This document shows, piece after piece, positions 55,654 to 64,000 of a DNA stretch of 64,000 nucleotides. Both the position numbers and the translations under genes were made by a program. Below the pieces are notes generated by a model that searched no databases, was not told where the DNA came from, and saw only the letters and a program-made list of their open reading frames with translations. Each line of letters starts with the position of its first letter. Positions within the stretch are counted from its first letter, which is position 1. Origin of the DNA: Amnibacterium setariae (lineage in GTDB: Bacteria > Actinomycetota > Actinomycetes > Actinomycetales > Microbacteriaceae); contig NZ_QXTG01000002.1 in NCBI RefSeq assembly GCF_003581425.1, positions 1,426,001-1,490,000 on the forward strand. Reading direction: 5' to 3'.

Positions 55654-57320
55654 GACCCGACCCGAGCGGGTCGGCGGAGCAGCGAGCGCTTCTGCTGCTT
55701 CGGCTCCGGAGCGGCGTCCGCCGGGACGAGCGGGACCGGGCGCGAGTCGTCGAGCGCGCCGGAGTCGCGGGGCAGCGTGAGGACGAAGTTGGTCCCGTCC
55801 CCGCGCCGGCTCCAGACCTCGAGCGTGCCGCCGTGCAGGACGGCGTCCTCGAGGCTGATGGCGAGCCCTAGGCCGGTGCCGCCGATCCGCCGCTGCCGGG
55901 ACGGGTCGGCCCGCCAGAACCGGTCGAAGACCCGCTCGGCGTCCTGCGGCGCCATGCCGATCCCGTGGTCCCGCACCCCCACGGCCACGGCGGTGCCGGA
56001 GCTGTCGACCGTGATGTCGATGGGCCGGCCCTCGCCGTGCTCGAGCGCGTTGGCGAGCAGGTTGCGCACGATGCGCGCGATCCGTCGGGAGTCCACGTCC
56101 ACCGGAGCGTGGCCGCCGGGCGTGTGCACCCGCATCGCGCTCCCGGTCTCGTCGACCAGCGCGCCGAGGGCGTCGACGCCCTCGCGGACGAGATCGACGA
56201 GGTTCGTCGGCTCGCCGCGCAGGTCGGCGGCGTGCGCGTCCATCCGGCTGATCTCGAGCAGGTCGGCGAGGAGGGCCTCGAAGCGTTCGACCTGGGCCTT
56301 GAGCAGCTCGGCCGAGCGGGCGGTCGGGGCGTCGTACCGCTGCCGCGCGTCGTAGAGCACGTCGGAGGCGAGCCGGATCGTGGTCAGCGGCGTCCGCAGC
56401 TCGTGCGATACGTCGGACACGAAGCGCTGCTGGACCCGCGACAGGTTCGCCAGCTGGGTGATCTGCCGCTGCAGGCTCTCGGCCATCCGGTTGAAGGAGG
56501 TCGCGAGCGTTGCGACGAGATCGCCGCCGCGCACCGGGATGCGCCGCTCCAGGTGGCCGTCCGCGAGCTGCTCGCTGGTGGCCGCGGCCGTGCGCAGCGG
56601 CGCGACGACGAGGTTCGACACGAAGGCCGCGACGCCGCCGATGAGCACGAGCAGCGCGAGGCCGCCGATGAACAGGGCGCGCTGGACGACGGTCAGCGTC
56701 TCCTGCACGTCGTTGAAGTCGTAGATGAGGTAGAGCTCGCTCCGGCCGCCCGCGAAGGTCAGCACGTCGCCGACGATCACGGCGGGGTGCACCTCGCCGC
56801 TCTTCACGGGGACCGCGATGGACTGCCAGTGCTGGCCGCCGCCCTTCAGCAGCGTCTCCCGGAGCGCCGGGCTGATCAGCTGCTCGATCCCCTCGCCCTC
56901 GGAGGTCGCGACGCGGGCGAGCGGGATCGAGCCCGGCGTCGGCGTGTTCACCCAGACGAGCTCCGTCGGCCTGGCGACCTGGATGACGCTGCTGATCGCC
57001 TGCGCCTGGACGCTCTCGAGCACCGACGAGTCCGCCGACGGGGTGTTGAGGATGATCTCCTGCGCGGAGTCGGTGGCGCGCTGCGACTGCGACTCGACCT
57101 GCGCGAGCCGGTCCTGGAACAGGCCCTGCGCGATCGTGTACGTCACGACCGCGCCGACGGCGGCGAGCGCCAGCGACGACAGCAGCAGCGTGACCGCCAC
57201 GGCGCGCACCTGCAGGGAGCGCCGCCAGAGCCGCACCGGGGAGGCGAACCCGCTCCGGACGCGCGTCGCCGCGACCGCCGCGCGGAGCGACGCCGGTGTG
57301 CGGTGCTGCTCCGCGGTCAT
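55650..57320 (-). CDS. mtrB: Sensor histidine kinase MtrB
   Basis: A 556-residue membrane kinase of the MtrAB system, which controls cell-wall hydrolases and division. Order: a first span (AVAVTLLLSSLALAAVGAVV), an extracytoplasmic sensor domain of about 180 residues, a second span (RALFIGGLALLVLIGGVAAF), a HAMP domain, the phospho-accepting box VSDVSHELRTPLTTIRLASD, and an ATPase domain (NLLANALEHGEG, VGVRDHGIGMAPQDAERVFD, IGGTGLGLAISLEDA). All catalytic boxes are intact. It overlaps lpqB and follows mtrA by four bases. Confidence 0.96.
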   Translation of the reverse strand: MTAEQHRTPASLRAAVAATRVRSGFASPVRLWRRSLQVRAVAVTLLLSSLALAAVGAVVTYTIAQGLFQDRLAQVESQSQRATDSAQEIILNTPSADSSVLESVQAQAISSVIQVARPTELVWVNTPTPGSIPLARVATSEGEGIEQLISPALRETLLKGGGQHWQSIAVPVKSGEVHPAVIVGDVLTFAGGRSELYLIYDFNDVQETLTVVQRALFIGGLALLVLIGGVAAFVSNLVVAPLRTAAATSEQLADGHLERRIPVRGGDLVATLATSFNRMAESLQRQITQLANLSRVQQRFVSDVSHELRTPLTTIRLASDVLYDARQRYDAPTARSAELLKAQVERFEALLADLLEISRMDAHAADLRGEPTNLVDLVREGVDALGALVDETGSAMRVHTPGGHAPVDVDSRRIARIVRNLLANALEHGEGRPIDITVDSSGTAVAVGVRDHGIGMAPQDAERVFDRFWRADPSRQRRIGGTGLGLAISLEDAVLHGGTLEVWSRRGDGTNFVLTLPRDSGALDDSRPVPLVPADAAPEPKQQKRSLLRRPARVGS

Positions 57321-57324
57321 GGGA

Positions 57325-58005
57325 TCAGACGGCGGCGCCGGCGCGGTAGCCGACGCCGCGGACCGTGGTGACGATCCGCGGGTTCTCGGGGTCGACCTCG
57401 ACCTTGGCGCGCAGCCGCTGCACGTGGACGTTCACGAGGCGGGTGTCCGCCTTGTAGTGGTAGCCCCACACCTGCTCGAGCAGCATCTCCCGGGTGAACA
57501 CCTGGTGCGGCTTCGACGCCAGGGTGTGCAGCAGGTCGAACTCGAGCGGCGTGAGCGGGATGGCCGCGCCGCCGCGCGACACCTCGTGGCCGGCGGCGTC
57601 GACGGTCAGGTCGCCGATGCGGAGGCGGTTGCCGGGGACGGCGGCCGCGGGGCGGAGGCGGGTGCGGATGCGGGCGACGAGCTCCTTCGGGTCGAACGGC
57701 TTGACGACGTAGTCGTCCGCGCCCGACTCGAGGCCCTCGACGACGTCGGCGGTGTCCGACTTCGCGGTCAGCATGATGATCGGGGCGCCGCTCTCGGCCC
57801 GGATCGTGCGGCAGACCTCGATGCCGTCGACGCCGGGCAGCATCAGGTCGAGCAGCACGAGGTCCGGATCGGTGGCGCGGAAGCGCGCGAGCGCCTCGGC
57901 ACCGTCCGAGCAGAACACCGGCTCCCAGCCCTCGCTCGAGACCACGATGCCGATCATCTCCGCCAGGGCGGTGTCGTCGTCGACGACCAGGATCCGACCG
58001 CTCAT
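57325..58005 (-). CDS. mtrA: Response regulator MtrA
   Basis: A 226-residue OmpR-type regulator, essential in mycobacteria. The receiver domain has the phospho-accepting D53 in LVLLDLMLPGVDG, the acidic pair in ILVVDDDTALAEM and the lysine of LTAKSD. The C-terminal winged helix contains LTPLEFDLLHTLASKPHQVF and ADTRLVNVHVQRLRAKVEVD. ATG 58005 follows GGAAGGCGG. A TACGCT -10 candidate at 58069-58074 would give a leader of about 57 bases, in the 182-base region shared with the divergent envelope operon. Confidence 0.97.
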   Translation of the reverse strand: MSGRILVVDDDTALAEMIGIVVSSEGWEPVFCSDGAEALARFRATDPDLVLLDLMLPGVDGIEVCRTIRAESGAPIIMLTAKSDTADVVEGLESGADDYVVKPFDPKELVARIRTRLRPAAAVPGNRLRIGDLTVDAAGHEVSRGGAAIPLTPLEFDLLHTLASKPHQVFTREMLLEQVWGYHYKADTRLVNVHVQRLRAKVEVDPENPRIVTTVRGVGYRAGAAV

Positions 58006-58187
58006 GCCGCCTTCCGGGAACGCTCAGGTCGCCGCGTCTCCATCGACGGGCGAAATCGGGGTGGGGTCAGCGTAATCGAACCGTGACACACGCCGTGCCC
58101 CCTGTTCGGCGTGCGGATGCGGATCCGGCCGATGTCCCCCGCCGCGAGGCGCAGACCGGCGGGGGCGCGGCGTGAAAGCATGCACGC

Positions 58188-59345
58188 ATGGCTGATCAGG
58201 GCGCCGACTGGACCTCGCCCGGCGGCGGACCGCGGCGCGACGCGGACCCGCCCCGGTACGGCGAGCGGATCCCGGGCTGGACCTCGCCCGCGGAGCAGCA
58301 GCCCGCCCCGGTCGTCCCGCAGGCCTACACGCCGCCGCCGAAGCCCGGACTCGTGCCGCTGCACCCGCTGTCGTTCGGGCAGCTGCTCGGCGGCGCCTTC
58401 CAGGTCATCCGCTACAACCCCCGCGCCACGGTCGCTCCCGCGCTCATCATCAGCTTCCTCCAGAACCTCCTGGTCCTCGGCCTGACCTACGGGATCGGCA
58501 TCGCGACGTTCGACCGCGTCGAGCGCGCGACCAACGACGCCGACCGCGCGGCCATCGCGCTCGGCGGCGCCGCGACCGGCGGCGCGGCCGCGCTCGCGGT
58601 GATCGTCGCCAGCGTCATCGCCACGGCGCTGCTCCAGGGCATCCTCACGCGCGTCGTCGCGGACGGCGTGCTCGGCCGGCGTCCGACGGCCGGCGAGGCG
58701 CTGCGCGCCGCGGGCCGCCGGTTCTGGCCGCTCGTCGGCTACTCCCTGCTGCTCGGCGTGATCCAGCTGGTGCTGGTCCTCGTGCTCGCCGCGAGCGTGG
58801 TCGGTCTGGTCGTCGCGTTCTCGGGCGTCGCGAACGACATCGGCATCCTCTACGCGGTCCTCATCGCCATCCCGATCGGGCTCGCGCTCCTCGTCGTCTA
58901 CGGCTTCTTCGCGGTCAAGTTCGCGCTCGCGCCCTCCGCCATCGTGCTGGAGCGCAAGCCGGTCCTCGCCTCGATCCGCCGCTCGTGGACCCTGACGCGC
59001 CGCGCGTTCTGGCGCACCTTCGGCCTGCTCGCGCTCGTCACGATCATGGTCTCGGCCGCGGCGCAGATCGTCTCGCTGCCGTTCTCCATCCTCGGCAGCG
59101 CGATCGCCGGCCTGCTCTACCCGAACAGCGGCGGGGACGTGCAGAGCACCCTCGTCACCGCGCTCGTCTCGAGCATCCCCGGGGTGCTCGTCACGGTCGT
59201 CGTCACGGGGATCGGCCAGATCGCGCAGGTCGGCGCGATCGTGCTCGTCTACCTCGACCGCCGGATGCGCACCGAGGGCCTCGACCTCGAGCTGCGCCGG
59301 TTCGTCGAGCAGGGCGGCGACGACCCGTACGAGCGGATCGGATGA
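58188..59345 (+). CDS. Glycerophosphoryl diester phosphodiesterase-type membrane-domain protein
   Basis: A 385-residue protein. An N-terminal disordered part rich in proline (about 60 residues) is followed by the membrane domain often found fused to glycerophosphodiester phosphodiesterases: HPLSFGQLLGGAFQVIRYNP, then ALIISFLQNLLVLGLTYGIG, LGVIQLVLVLVLAASVVGLV and SWTLTRRAFWRTFGLLALVT. About six spans are predicted; no catalytic domain is present. Standing divergent from mtrA and first in an envelope operon, it probably supports membrane or cell-wall assembly; exact role unknown. It overlaps the next gene by four bases. Confidence 0.8.
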   Translation: MADQGADWTSPGGGPRRDADPPRYGERIPGWTSPAEQQPAPVVPQAYTPPPKPGLVPLHPLSFGQLLGGAFQVIRYNPRATVAPALIISFLQNLLVLGLTYGIGIATFDRVERATNDADRAAIALGGAATGGAAALAVIVASVIATALLQGILTRVVADGVLGRRPTAGEALRAAGRRFWPLVGYSLLLGVIQLVLVLVLAASVVGLVVAFSGVANDIGILYAVLIAIPIGLALLVVYGFFAVKFALAPSAIVLERKPVLASIRRSWTLTRRAFWRTFGLLALVTIMVSAAAQIVSLPFSILGSAIAGLLYPNSGGDVQSTLVTALVSSIPGVLVTVVVTGIGQIAQVGAIVLVYLDRRMRTEGLDLELRRFVEQGGDDPYERIG

Positions 59346-59980
59346 CCGTGCTGCCGGCCGCCGTGCCGGTGGCGCCCGACGCGGGCACCGCGCGCCGGTG
59401 GCTGCTCGACGAGCTGGCGAAGCCGGCGTACGCGGCCGCGCAGCCGACGCCGTGGGACCGCGCGGTCCAGGCGTTCCTGCAGTGGTTCACCGGGCTGTTC
59501 GACGTGCGCGGCTCCAGCACCCCGCCGATCCTGCTCGCGGTCGCGATCGCCGTGGTGGTCGCCGTGCTCGTCGTGGCCCTGCTGCTGTTCGGCCTGCCGC
59601 GGCGCAACCGGCGGAGCCGGACCGGCTCGCTGTTCGGCGACGACGACCGGCGGTCCGCCGACGAGATGCGCCGCGCGGCGGAGGCGGCGGTCGCCCGCGG
59701 CGACTTCTCGCTCGCGGTGCTCGAGCGCTTCCGCGCCGTCGCTCGCGGCCTCGACGAGCGGACGCTCGTCGCCGTCTTCCCCGGCACGACCGCCTCCGCG
59801 TTCGCCTCGACCGCGGCCCGCGCCTTCCCCGCGGAGCACGGCGAGCTGCAGGCCGCCGCGGAGCTGTTCGACGGCGTCCGGTACGCCGACGAGACCGCGA
59901 CGCGGGAGGACGCCCTCTCCGTCGCGGCGCTCGACGACCGGCTCGCCGCAGCCCGACCCGCGGCGCTGGAGCCCGCGTGA
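59342..59980 (+). CDS. DUF4129 membrane protein
   Basis: A 212-residue protein with one span (PPILLAVAIAVVVAVLVVAL, about residues 59-80). The N-terminus LLDELAKPAYAAAQPTPWDR lies on the other side of the membrane from the C-terminal DUF4129 domain, which runs ADEMRRAAEAAVARGDFSLA, then VLERFRAVARGLDERTLV and ATASAFASTAAR-like sequence (TTASAFASTAARAFPAEH). DUF4129 proteins nearly always accompany MoxR and DUF58, as here. Starts and ends overlap its neighbours by four bases. Confidence 0.85.
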   Translation: MTVLPAAVPVAPDAGTARRWLLDELAKPAYAAAQPTPWDRAVQAFLQWFTGLFDVRGSSTPPILLAVAIAVVVAVLVVALLLFGLPRRNRRSRTGSLFGDDDRRSADEMRRAAEAAVARGDFSLAVLERFRAVARGLDERTLVAVFPGTTASAFASTAARAFPAEHGELQAAAELFDGVRYADETATREDALSVAALDDRLAAARPAALEPA

Positions 59981-61182
59981 CGTCGACCGCGGCACCCGAG
60001 GCCGTCACCCCGACCGTCCGCGCCACCCTCCGCCGCGCCCGGTTCTGGATCGTCGCCGCGCTCGTGGTCGCGGTGATCGGGATCGGCACCGCCGTTGTGA
60101 ACTCCACGGCGTCCCTCGGCGGCGACTTCGACCCGGCGAACCCGGGTCCGGAGGGCGCCCGCGCGCTCCGCAGCGTCCTCGAGCAGCAGGGCGTCCGCGT
60201 CCGCGTGACGAGCACGGTCGCGGAGAGCGGAGCCATGCCCGGCACGCTCCTCATCGACGACGCGGAGGCGGACCTGACGCCCGCCGCCTGGCGCCGGCTG
60301 CTCGACGGGCGCGAGCGCGTGGTCGTCGTCTCCCCCGGCCGCGCGGCGCTCGACGCGGTGCTCCCGGGCACGCAGGCGTCGGGCAGGCCGTCCGGCCGCA
60401 CGGCGAGCGCCGGCTGCGACCTGCCGCTCGCGCAGCGGGCGGGGGCGATGTCGCTGACCGGCGTGCGCCTGAGCCTCCGCTCCTCCGCCTCGACCGTCTG
60501 CTTCTCCGACGGCGGCGGACGCGCCCAGCTCGTCGCGGGCGCGCACGACGGCGTGCAGGTGCTGCTCCTCGCCGACCGGGCCGCCTTCACGAACGAGCAC
60601 GTCGCCGCCTCCGGCAACGCCGCCGTCGCGCTCGGGGCGCTCGGCAGCGGCCGCGACCTCGTCTGGTTCCGGCAGTCGCCGACCGACCCCGCCATCGCCG
60701 GGGCGCCGAGCCTGCAGGACCTCACCCCGCCGTGGGTGACCCCGCTCGTCGCGCTGCTGCTGCTCGGCGGCCTCGCCGCCGCGCTCTGGCAGGGCCGCCG
60801 GCTCGGCCCGATCGTCGTCGAGGCGCTGCCCGTCGCGGTCCGCTCCCGCGAGACCGTCGAGGGGCGCGCCCGCCTCTACAACCGCGGCGCCGCCCGCCTC
60901 CACGCCGCCGACGCGCTGCGCATCGGCGCGATCCGGCGGATGGCGCCGAACCTCGGCCTGTCCCGCACCGCCTCCGTGACCGAGGTGATCGACGCGACCG
61001 TGCGGCTCACCGGCCGCCCGCGGCAGCAGGTCGAGGCCGTGCTGCTCGCCGAGGAGCCCGGCGGCGACGGCGACCTCGTGCGCATCTCCGACGACCTCGC
61101 CCGGCTGGAGGCGGCCGTCCGCGCGGCCGCCGTGCCCGGCGCCTCCTCCTCCCCCACCTCCCCGACGTCTGGAGACCGATGA
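59977..61182 (+). CDS. DUF4350 membrane protein
   Basis: A 401-residue protein with a span near the start (FWIVAALVVAVIGIGTAVVN) and one near residue 255 (VTPLVALLLLGGLAAALWQG). The domain between them (GARALRSVLEQQGVRVRVTS, then MPGTLLIDDAEADLTPAAWR and VVVVSPGRAALDAVLPGT) is the DUF4350 fold, probably binding a ligand or partner. The C-terminal 120 residues are cytoplasmic. It is a usual companion of MoxR-DUF58 (Rv3691-type). GTG 59977 is in a GTGA overlap with the DUF4129 gene. Confidence 0.85.
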   Translation: MTSTAAPEAVTPTVRATLRRARFWIVAALVVAVIGIGTAVVNSTASLGGDFDPANPGPEGARALRSVLEQQGVRVRVTSTVAESGAMPGTLLIDDAEADLTPAAWRRLLDGRERVVVVSPGRAALDAVLPGTQASGRPSGRTASAGCDLPLAQRAGAMSLTGVRLSLRSSASTVCFSDGGGRAQLVAGAHDGVQVLLLADRAAFTNEHVAASGNAAVALGALGSGRDLVWFRQSPTDPAIAGAPSLQDLTPPWVTPLVALLLLGGLAAALWQGRRLGPIVVEALPVAVRSRETVEGRARLYNRGAARLHAADALRIGAIRRMAPNLGLSRTASVTEVIDATVRLTGRPRQQVEAVLLAEEPGGDGDLVRISDDLARLEAAVRAAAVPGASSSPTSPTSGDR

Positions 61183-62126
61183 CCGACGACCTTCGTGAGC
61201 GACTCGCCGCCGTCCGCACGGAGGTGGGCAAGGCCGTGGTCGGCCAGGAGGCCGCCGTCAGCGGCCTGATCGTCGCGCTGCTCGCGCGCGGCCACGTGCT
61301 GCTCGAGGGCGTGCCCGGCGTCGCGAAGACGCTGCTGGTGCGCTCCCTCTCCGCCTCCCTCGCGCTCGACACGACGCGCGTGCAGTTCACCCCGGACCTG
61401 ATGCCGGGCGACGTGACCGGCTCGACCGTGTTCGACGCCGGCACGGGGAAGTTCGACTTCCGGCCCGGGCCCGTGTTCACGAACCTGCTGCTCGCCGACG
61501 AGATCAACCGCACGCCGCCGAAGACGCAGAGCGCCCTGCTCGAGGCGATGGAGGAGCGGCAGGTCACCGTCGACGGCGTCTCGCGGCCGCTGCCCGACCC
61601 CTTCCTCGTCGCGGCGACCCAGAACCCCGTCGAGTACGAGGGCACCTACACGCTGCCCGAGGCGCAGCTCGACCGCTTCCTCATGAAGATCGTGCTCGAC
61701 CTGCCGGCGCGCGACCAGGAGGTGGAGGTGCTCGTGCGGCACGCGGGCGGCTTCGACCCGCGCGACCTGTCGCAGCTGCAGCCCGTCCTCACGCCGGAGC
61801 AGCTGCGCGCGGCCCGCGCGGCGGTGCGCGACGTCCGCGCGACCGACGACGTGCTCGGGTACGTCGTCGACCTCGTCCGCGGCACCCGCTCCGCGCCGTC
61901 CGTGCAGCTCGGCGTCTCGCCCCGCGGTGCCGCCGCCCTGCTCGCCGCGTCGCGGGCCTGGGCGTGGCTGCGCGGCGCGCCCGCGCTCACGCCGGACCAC
62001 GTGCAGGACATGGCGCTGCCCGTGCTGCGGCACCGCATCCGTCTCCGCCCCGAGGCGGAGCTCGAGGGCATCTCCGTGGACGCGGTGCTGCGCAGCATCA
62101 TCGCGACGGTCCAGGTCCCCCTGTGA
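61179..62126 (+). CDS. moxR: MoxR-family AAA+ ATPase
   Basis: A 315-residue AAA+ chaperone-like ATPase. Walker A is GVPGVAKTLL, Walker B is LLLADEINRTPPKTQSALLE, followed by AMEERQVTVDGVSRPLPDPF and the sensor region LVAATQNPVEYEGTYTLPEA. Family members help assemble metal-binding or VWA-domain complexes; with DUF58 partners they act in envelope maturation. ATG 61179 overlaps the DUF4350 stop by four bases. A long palindrome separates it from the DUF58 gene. Confidence 0.94.
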   Translation: MTDDLRERLAAVRTEVGKAVVGQEAAVSGLIVALLARGHVLLEGVPGVAKTLLVRSLSASLALDTTRVQFTPDLMPGDVTGSTVFDAGTGKFDFRPGPVFTNLLLADEINRTPPKTQSALLEAMEERQVTVDGVSRPLPDPFLVAATQNPVEYEGTYTLPEAQLDRFLMKIVLDLPARDQEVEVLVRHAGGFDPRDLSQLQPVLTPEQLRAARAAVRDVRATDDVLGYVVDLVRGTRSAPSVQLGVSPRGAAALLAASRAWAWLRGAPALTPDHVQDMALPVLRHRIRLRPEAELEGISVDAVLRSIIATVQVPL

Positions 62127-62138
62127 TCGCCGCCCTCA

Positions 62139-62203
62139 GCGCGGACTTGTCACCAGACGCCCTTCTCGACGCCCGGGAAGGGCGTCTGGTGACCAGTCCG
62201 CGC
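62139..62203. repeat. 27-bp-arm palindrome inside the moxR-DUF58 operon
   Basis: The left arm (62139-62165), starting GCGCGGACTTGTCACCAGAC, pairs with the right arm (62177-62203), ending GTGACCAGTCCGCGC, over 27 positions with one mismatch; the loop is 11 bases. It stands between two genes of one operon, where it could weaken read-through to the DUF58 gene or stabilise the upstream message. Confidence 0.9.
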
Positions 62204-62220
62204 TCCCCGGAGGTGCGGCC

Positions 62221-63552
62221 GTGGTGATCACCGGGCGGGTGCCGCTGCTGCTGCTGATCGGCGCGGTGCCCGTCGTCGTGCTCGGCTCCTTCGGCGCCGG
62301 CTGGGCGGTCGGCACCCTCGTCGGCTGGCTCGCCCTGGTCGTGCTCCTCGTCGTGCTCGACACCGCGCTGGCCACGAGCCCGCGGCGGGTGCGGCTGGAC
62401 CGCGAGCTGCCCGGCGCCGTCCGGCTCGGCGAGCCGACGGAGGCGACCCTGCTCGTCACGAACCCGGGCACGCGGGCGATCCGCGGGCTGCTGCGCGACG
62501 CCTGGCAGCCCTCCGCGGGCGCGACCCCGACCCGCTGGGCGCTCGACCTGCCCGGCGGCGAGCGCCGCGCCTTCCGCGCGACCCTCGTGCCCGTCCGCCG
62601 TGGCGAGCGCCGCGCCGAGCAGGTCACCGTCCGGTCGCTCGGCCCGCTCCGCGTCGCCGGGCGTCAGGCGACCCTGAAGGCGCCCGGAGCCGTGCGGGTG
62701 CTGCCGCCCTTCCGGTCGCGCCGCCACCTCCCGAGCCGGCTCGCGCGGCTCCGGGAGCTCGACGGCCGCACGCTGCTGCAGGTCCGCGGGCAGGGCACCG
62801 AGTTCGACTCGATCCGCGACTACGTCCGCGGCGACGACGTGCGCTCGATCGACTGGCGTGCGACCGCCCGCAACCCCGCGCTGCCGGGGGCCGGGCAGCG
62901 CCTCATGGTGCGCACGTGGCGGCCGGAACGCGACCGTCGGGTCGTCGTGGTGGTCGACTCCGGCCGCACCTCCGCGGCACGCATCGACGACGAGCCGCGA
63001 CTCGACACGGCGTTCGAGTCGACCCTGCTGCTCACGGCCCTCGCGGCCCGGGCCGGCGACCGCACGGACCTGCTCGTCTGGGACCGCCGCGTCCGAGCCC
63101 GCGTGCACGCCGCCGCGCCGTCGGACGTGCTGCACCGGATGGTCGACGCGATGGCGCCCGTCGAGCCCGAGCTGCTCGAGACCGACTGGTCGGGCGTGCC
63201 CGCGCAGGTCCGCGCCCTCACCTCGCAGCGGGCCCTCGTGGTGCTGATCACCTCGCTCGAGGGGTCCGGCACCGCCCGGGCGCTGCTCACGATGCTCCCC
63301 CAGCTGACCAGCCGGCACCTCGTCGTGATCGCCTCCGTCACCGATCCGGCCGTCGTCGCGATGACCGAGGAGCGCGGGAACCTCGACGAGACGTACCTCG
63401 CCGCGGCGGCCGAGCGGACCCTGCTCGACACGGACCGGATCGCCGCGGCGGCGCAGCGGCTCGGCGCGCAGGTCGTCACCGCGCCTCCCGCGGACCTGCC
63501 GCCCGCGCTCGCCGACCGGTACCTCGCCTTGAAGGCGGCTGGACGCCTCTAG
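62221..63552 (+). CDS. DUF58 protein
   Basis: A 443-residue protein, the usual partner of MoxR. Two N-terminal spans (VPLLLLIGAVPVVVLGSFGA and LVGWLALVVLLVVLDTALAT) precede a beta-sandwich and the DUF58 core, QVRGQGTEFDSIRDYVRGDD, VRSIDWRATARNPAL, then a VWA-like domain (RRVVVVVDSGRTSAA). The GTG pair at 62221/62224 follows GGAGGTG; 62221 was chosen. In mycobacteria the equivalent set (moxR2 region) is important for envelope integrity. Confidence 0.92.
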   Translation: MVITGRVPLLLLIGAVPVVVLGSFGAGWAVGTLVGWLALVVLLVVLDTALATSPRRVRLDRELPGAVRLGEPTEATLLVTNPGTRAIRGLLRDAWQPSAGATPTRWALDLPGGERRAFRATLVPVRRGERRAEQVTVRSLGPLRVAGRQATLKAPGAVRVLPPFRSRRHLPSRLARLRELDGRTLLQVRGQGTEFDSIRDYVRGDDVRSIDWRATARNPALPGAGQRLMVRTWRPERDRRVVVVVDSGRTSAARIDDEPRLDTAFESTLLLTALAARAGDRTDLLVWDRRVRARVHAAAPSDVLHRMVDAMAPVEPELLETDWSGVPAQVRALTSQRALVVLITSLEGSGTARALLTMLPQLTSRHLVVIASVTDPAVVAMTEERGNLDETYLAAAAERTLLDTDRIAAAAQRLGAQVVTAPPADLPPALADRYLALKAAGRL

Positions 63553-63557
63553 CGCTC

Positions 63558-63601
63558 GCACGACCTGCACGGAACCCTTTGACCGGCGACTCAGGTCGTG
63601 C
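63558..63601 (+). terminator. Hairpin after the DUF58 gene
   Basis: GCACGACCTG (63558-63567) and CAGGTCGTGC (63592-63601) form a perfect 10-bp stem with a 24-base loop, five bases after the stop codon. Confidence 0.6.
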
Positions 63602-63656
63602 TGGCCGCCTGCCCAGCCTGATCGGCGACCGTTGAGCGATCGGATCCGGAGGGGAC

Positions 63657-64000
63657 ATGATCACGAGCGAGGACATCGACCGCATCATCGGCGCGGACGC
63701 CCTGGACAGCCAGGACGACCGTATCGGTGAAGTCAGCCAGGTCTATGTGGACGAGTCGACCGACAACCCGACGTGGGTGAGCGTGCGGCTGGGGCTGCTG
63801 AGCGGTGCCGAGGTGCTCGTGCCCCTGGACGACGCGGAGTGGGACGACCACGCGCTGCACGTCACCGTCGAGCGGCAGACCGCGCGGGAGGCCCCGCGCA
63901 AGGAGATGGACGAGCCGCTGACCGAGGCGGAGCAGGAGCGGCTGTACACGCACTACGGCATCCCCACGGTGCGGCACCCGCGGTCGGAGCTCGGCCTGAT
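63657..64000 (+). CDS. PRC-barrel domain protein, N-terminal part (cut by window edge)
   Basis: An open frame of 114 codons running past the right edge. The N-terminal part is a PRC barrel: ITSEDIDRIIGADALDSQDD, then RIGEVSQVYVDESTDNPTWV, then SVRLGLLSGAEVLVPLDDAE, a small beta fold that binds RNA, ribosomal or photosynthetic partners in different proteins. After residue 85 it changes to a charged segment (EAPRKEMDEPLTEAEQERLY), as in actinobacterial stress proteins that continue into DUF2382. ATG 63657 follows GGAGGGG. The rest of the protein is not visible. Confidence 0.85.
   Translation, partial: MITSEDIDRIIGADALDSQDDRIGEVSQVYVDESTDNPTWVSVRLGLLSGAEVLVPLDDAEWDDHALHVTVERQTAREAPRKEMDEPLTEAEQERLYTHYGIPTVRHPRSELGL

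Overview
The window is very GC-rich actinobacterial DNA, most likely chromosomal and most likely from the family Microbacteriaceae. This rests on the block mtrA-mtrB-lpqB-comF-hpf with secA and an Rv3235-like gene, a whiB1-like gene beside a pdtaS-like kinase, the actinobacterial fructosamine kinase, LpqB, DUF3263 and MoxR/DUF58 families, many GTG starts, and many leaderless-looking starts (TANNNT hexamer 6-8 bases before the start codon). No phage, insertion sequence, plasmid or CRISPR genes were seen. The genus cannot be fixed from the sequence alone.

Layout: 1-1976 holds the branched-chain amino acid genes ilvB (cut by the window edge) and ilvD. At 2047-2640 lies a non-coding array of about five 122-bp repeats. 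At 2650-8772 is a minus-strand operon with a Tat/lipoprotein binding protein, ATPase and two permeases of the SsuABC/ThiXYZ type, a nucleoside hydrolase and a flavin monooxygenase. At 8940-10855 are a HAD phosphatase, a tiny membrane protein and a frameshifted AbiEi/DUF559-type nuclease gene bracketed by related palindromes. At 10941-14050 are otsB, otsA and a fructosamine kinase. At 14137-19802 is a TetR-controlled pair: an MMPL exporter with a decayed ABC-ATPase-like tail, and a YhgE/Pip membrane protein. At 20189-21287 is an intact AbiEi/DUF559 gene, again bracketed by its own palindrome family. At 21302-25333 are an MscS channel, a GH15 trehalase/glucoamylase and small stress-type proteins. 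At 25330-33495 are an amidase, two fluoride channels behind a fluoride riboswitch, sufS-sufU, a secreted protein and metQNI.

At 33520-38154 are a LysE exporter with its divergent LysR regulator, a DUF3263 protein, an MFS transporter, an AraC regulator and tRNA-Lys(CUU) with a strong terminator. At 38212-41196 are a Bcp peroxiredoxin, a membrane protein, whiB1 and pdtaS. At 41235-45914 are pabC, a CpaE-like ATPase and CpaB/SAF-like protein, an HTH protein and small conserved genes, with three perfect DnaA boxes. At 46088-55653 are secA, a sugar ABC importer lying between secA and hpf, then hpf, comF and lpqB. At 55650-58005 is the MtrAB two-component system. At 58188-63552 is the divergent envelope operon (membrane protein, DUF4129, DUF4350, MoxR, DUF58). 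A PRC-barrel protein runs off the right edge.

How it works together: much of the window is core metabolism and envelope homeostasis (MtrAB-LpqB, SecA, MoxR/DUF58). Trehalose synthesis, a GH15 enzyme that may be a trehalase, and MscS suggest osmotic adaptation. Besides the genes, the striking feature is the number of long intergenic palindromes. Some sit at convergent gene ends like bidirectional terminators. Others cannot be simple terminators: they bracket the two DUF559 nuclease genes, interrupt an operon, or lie between divergent promoters.
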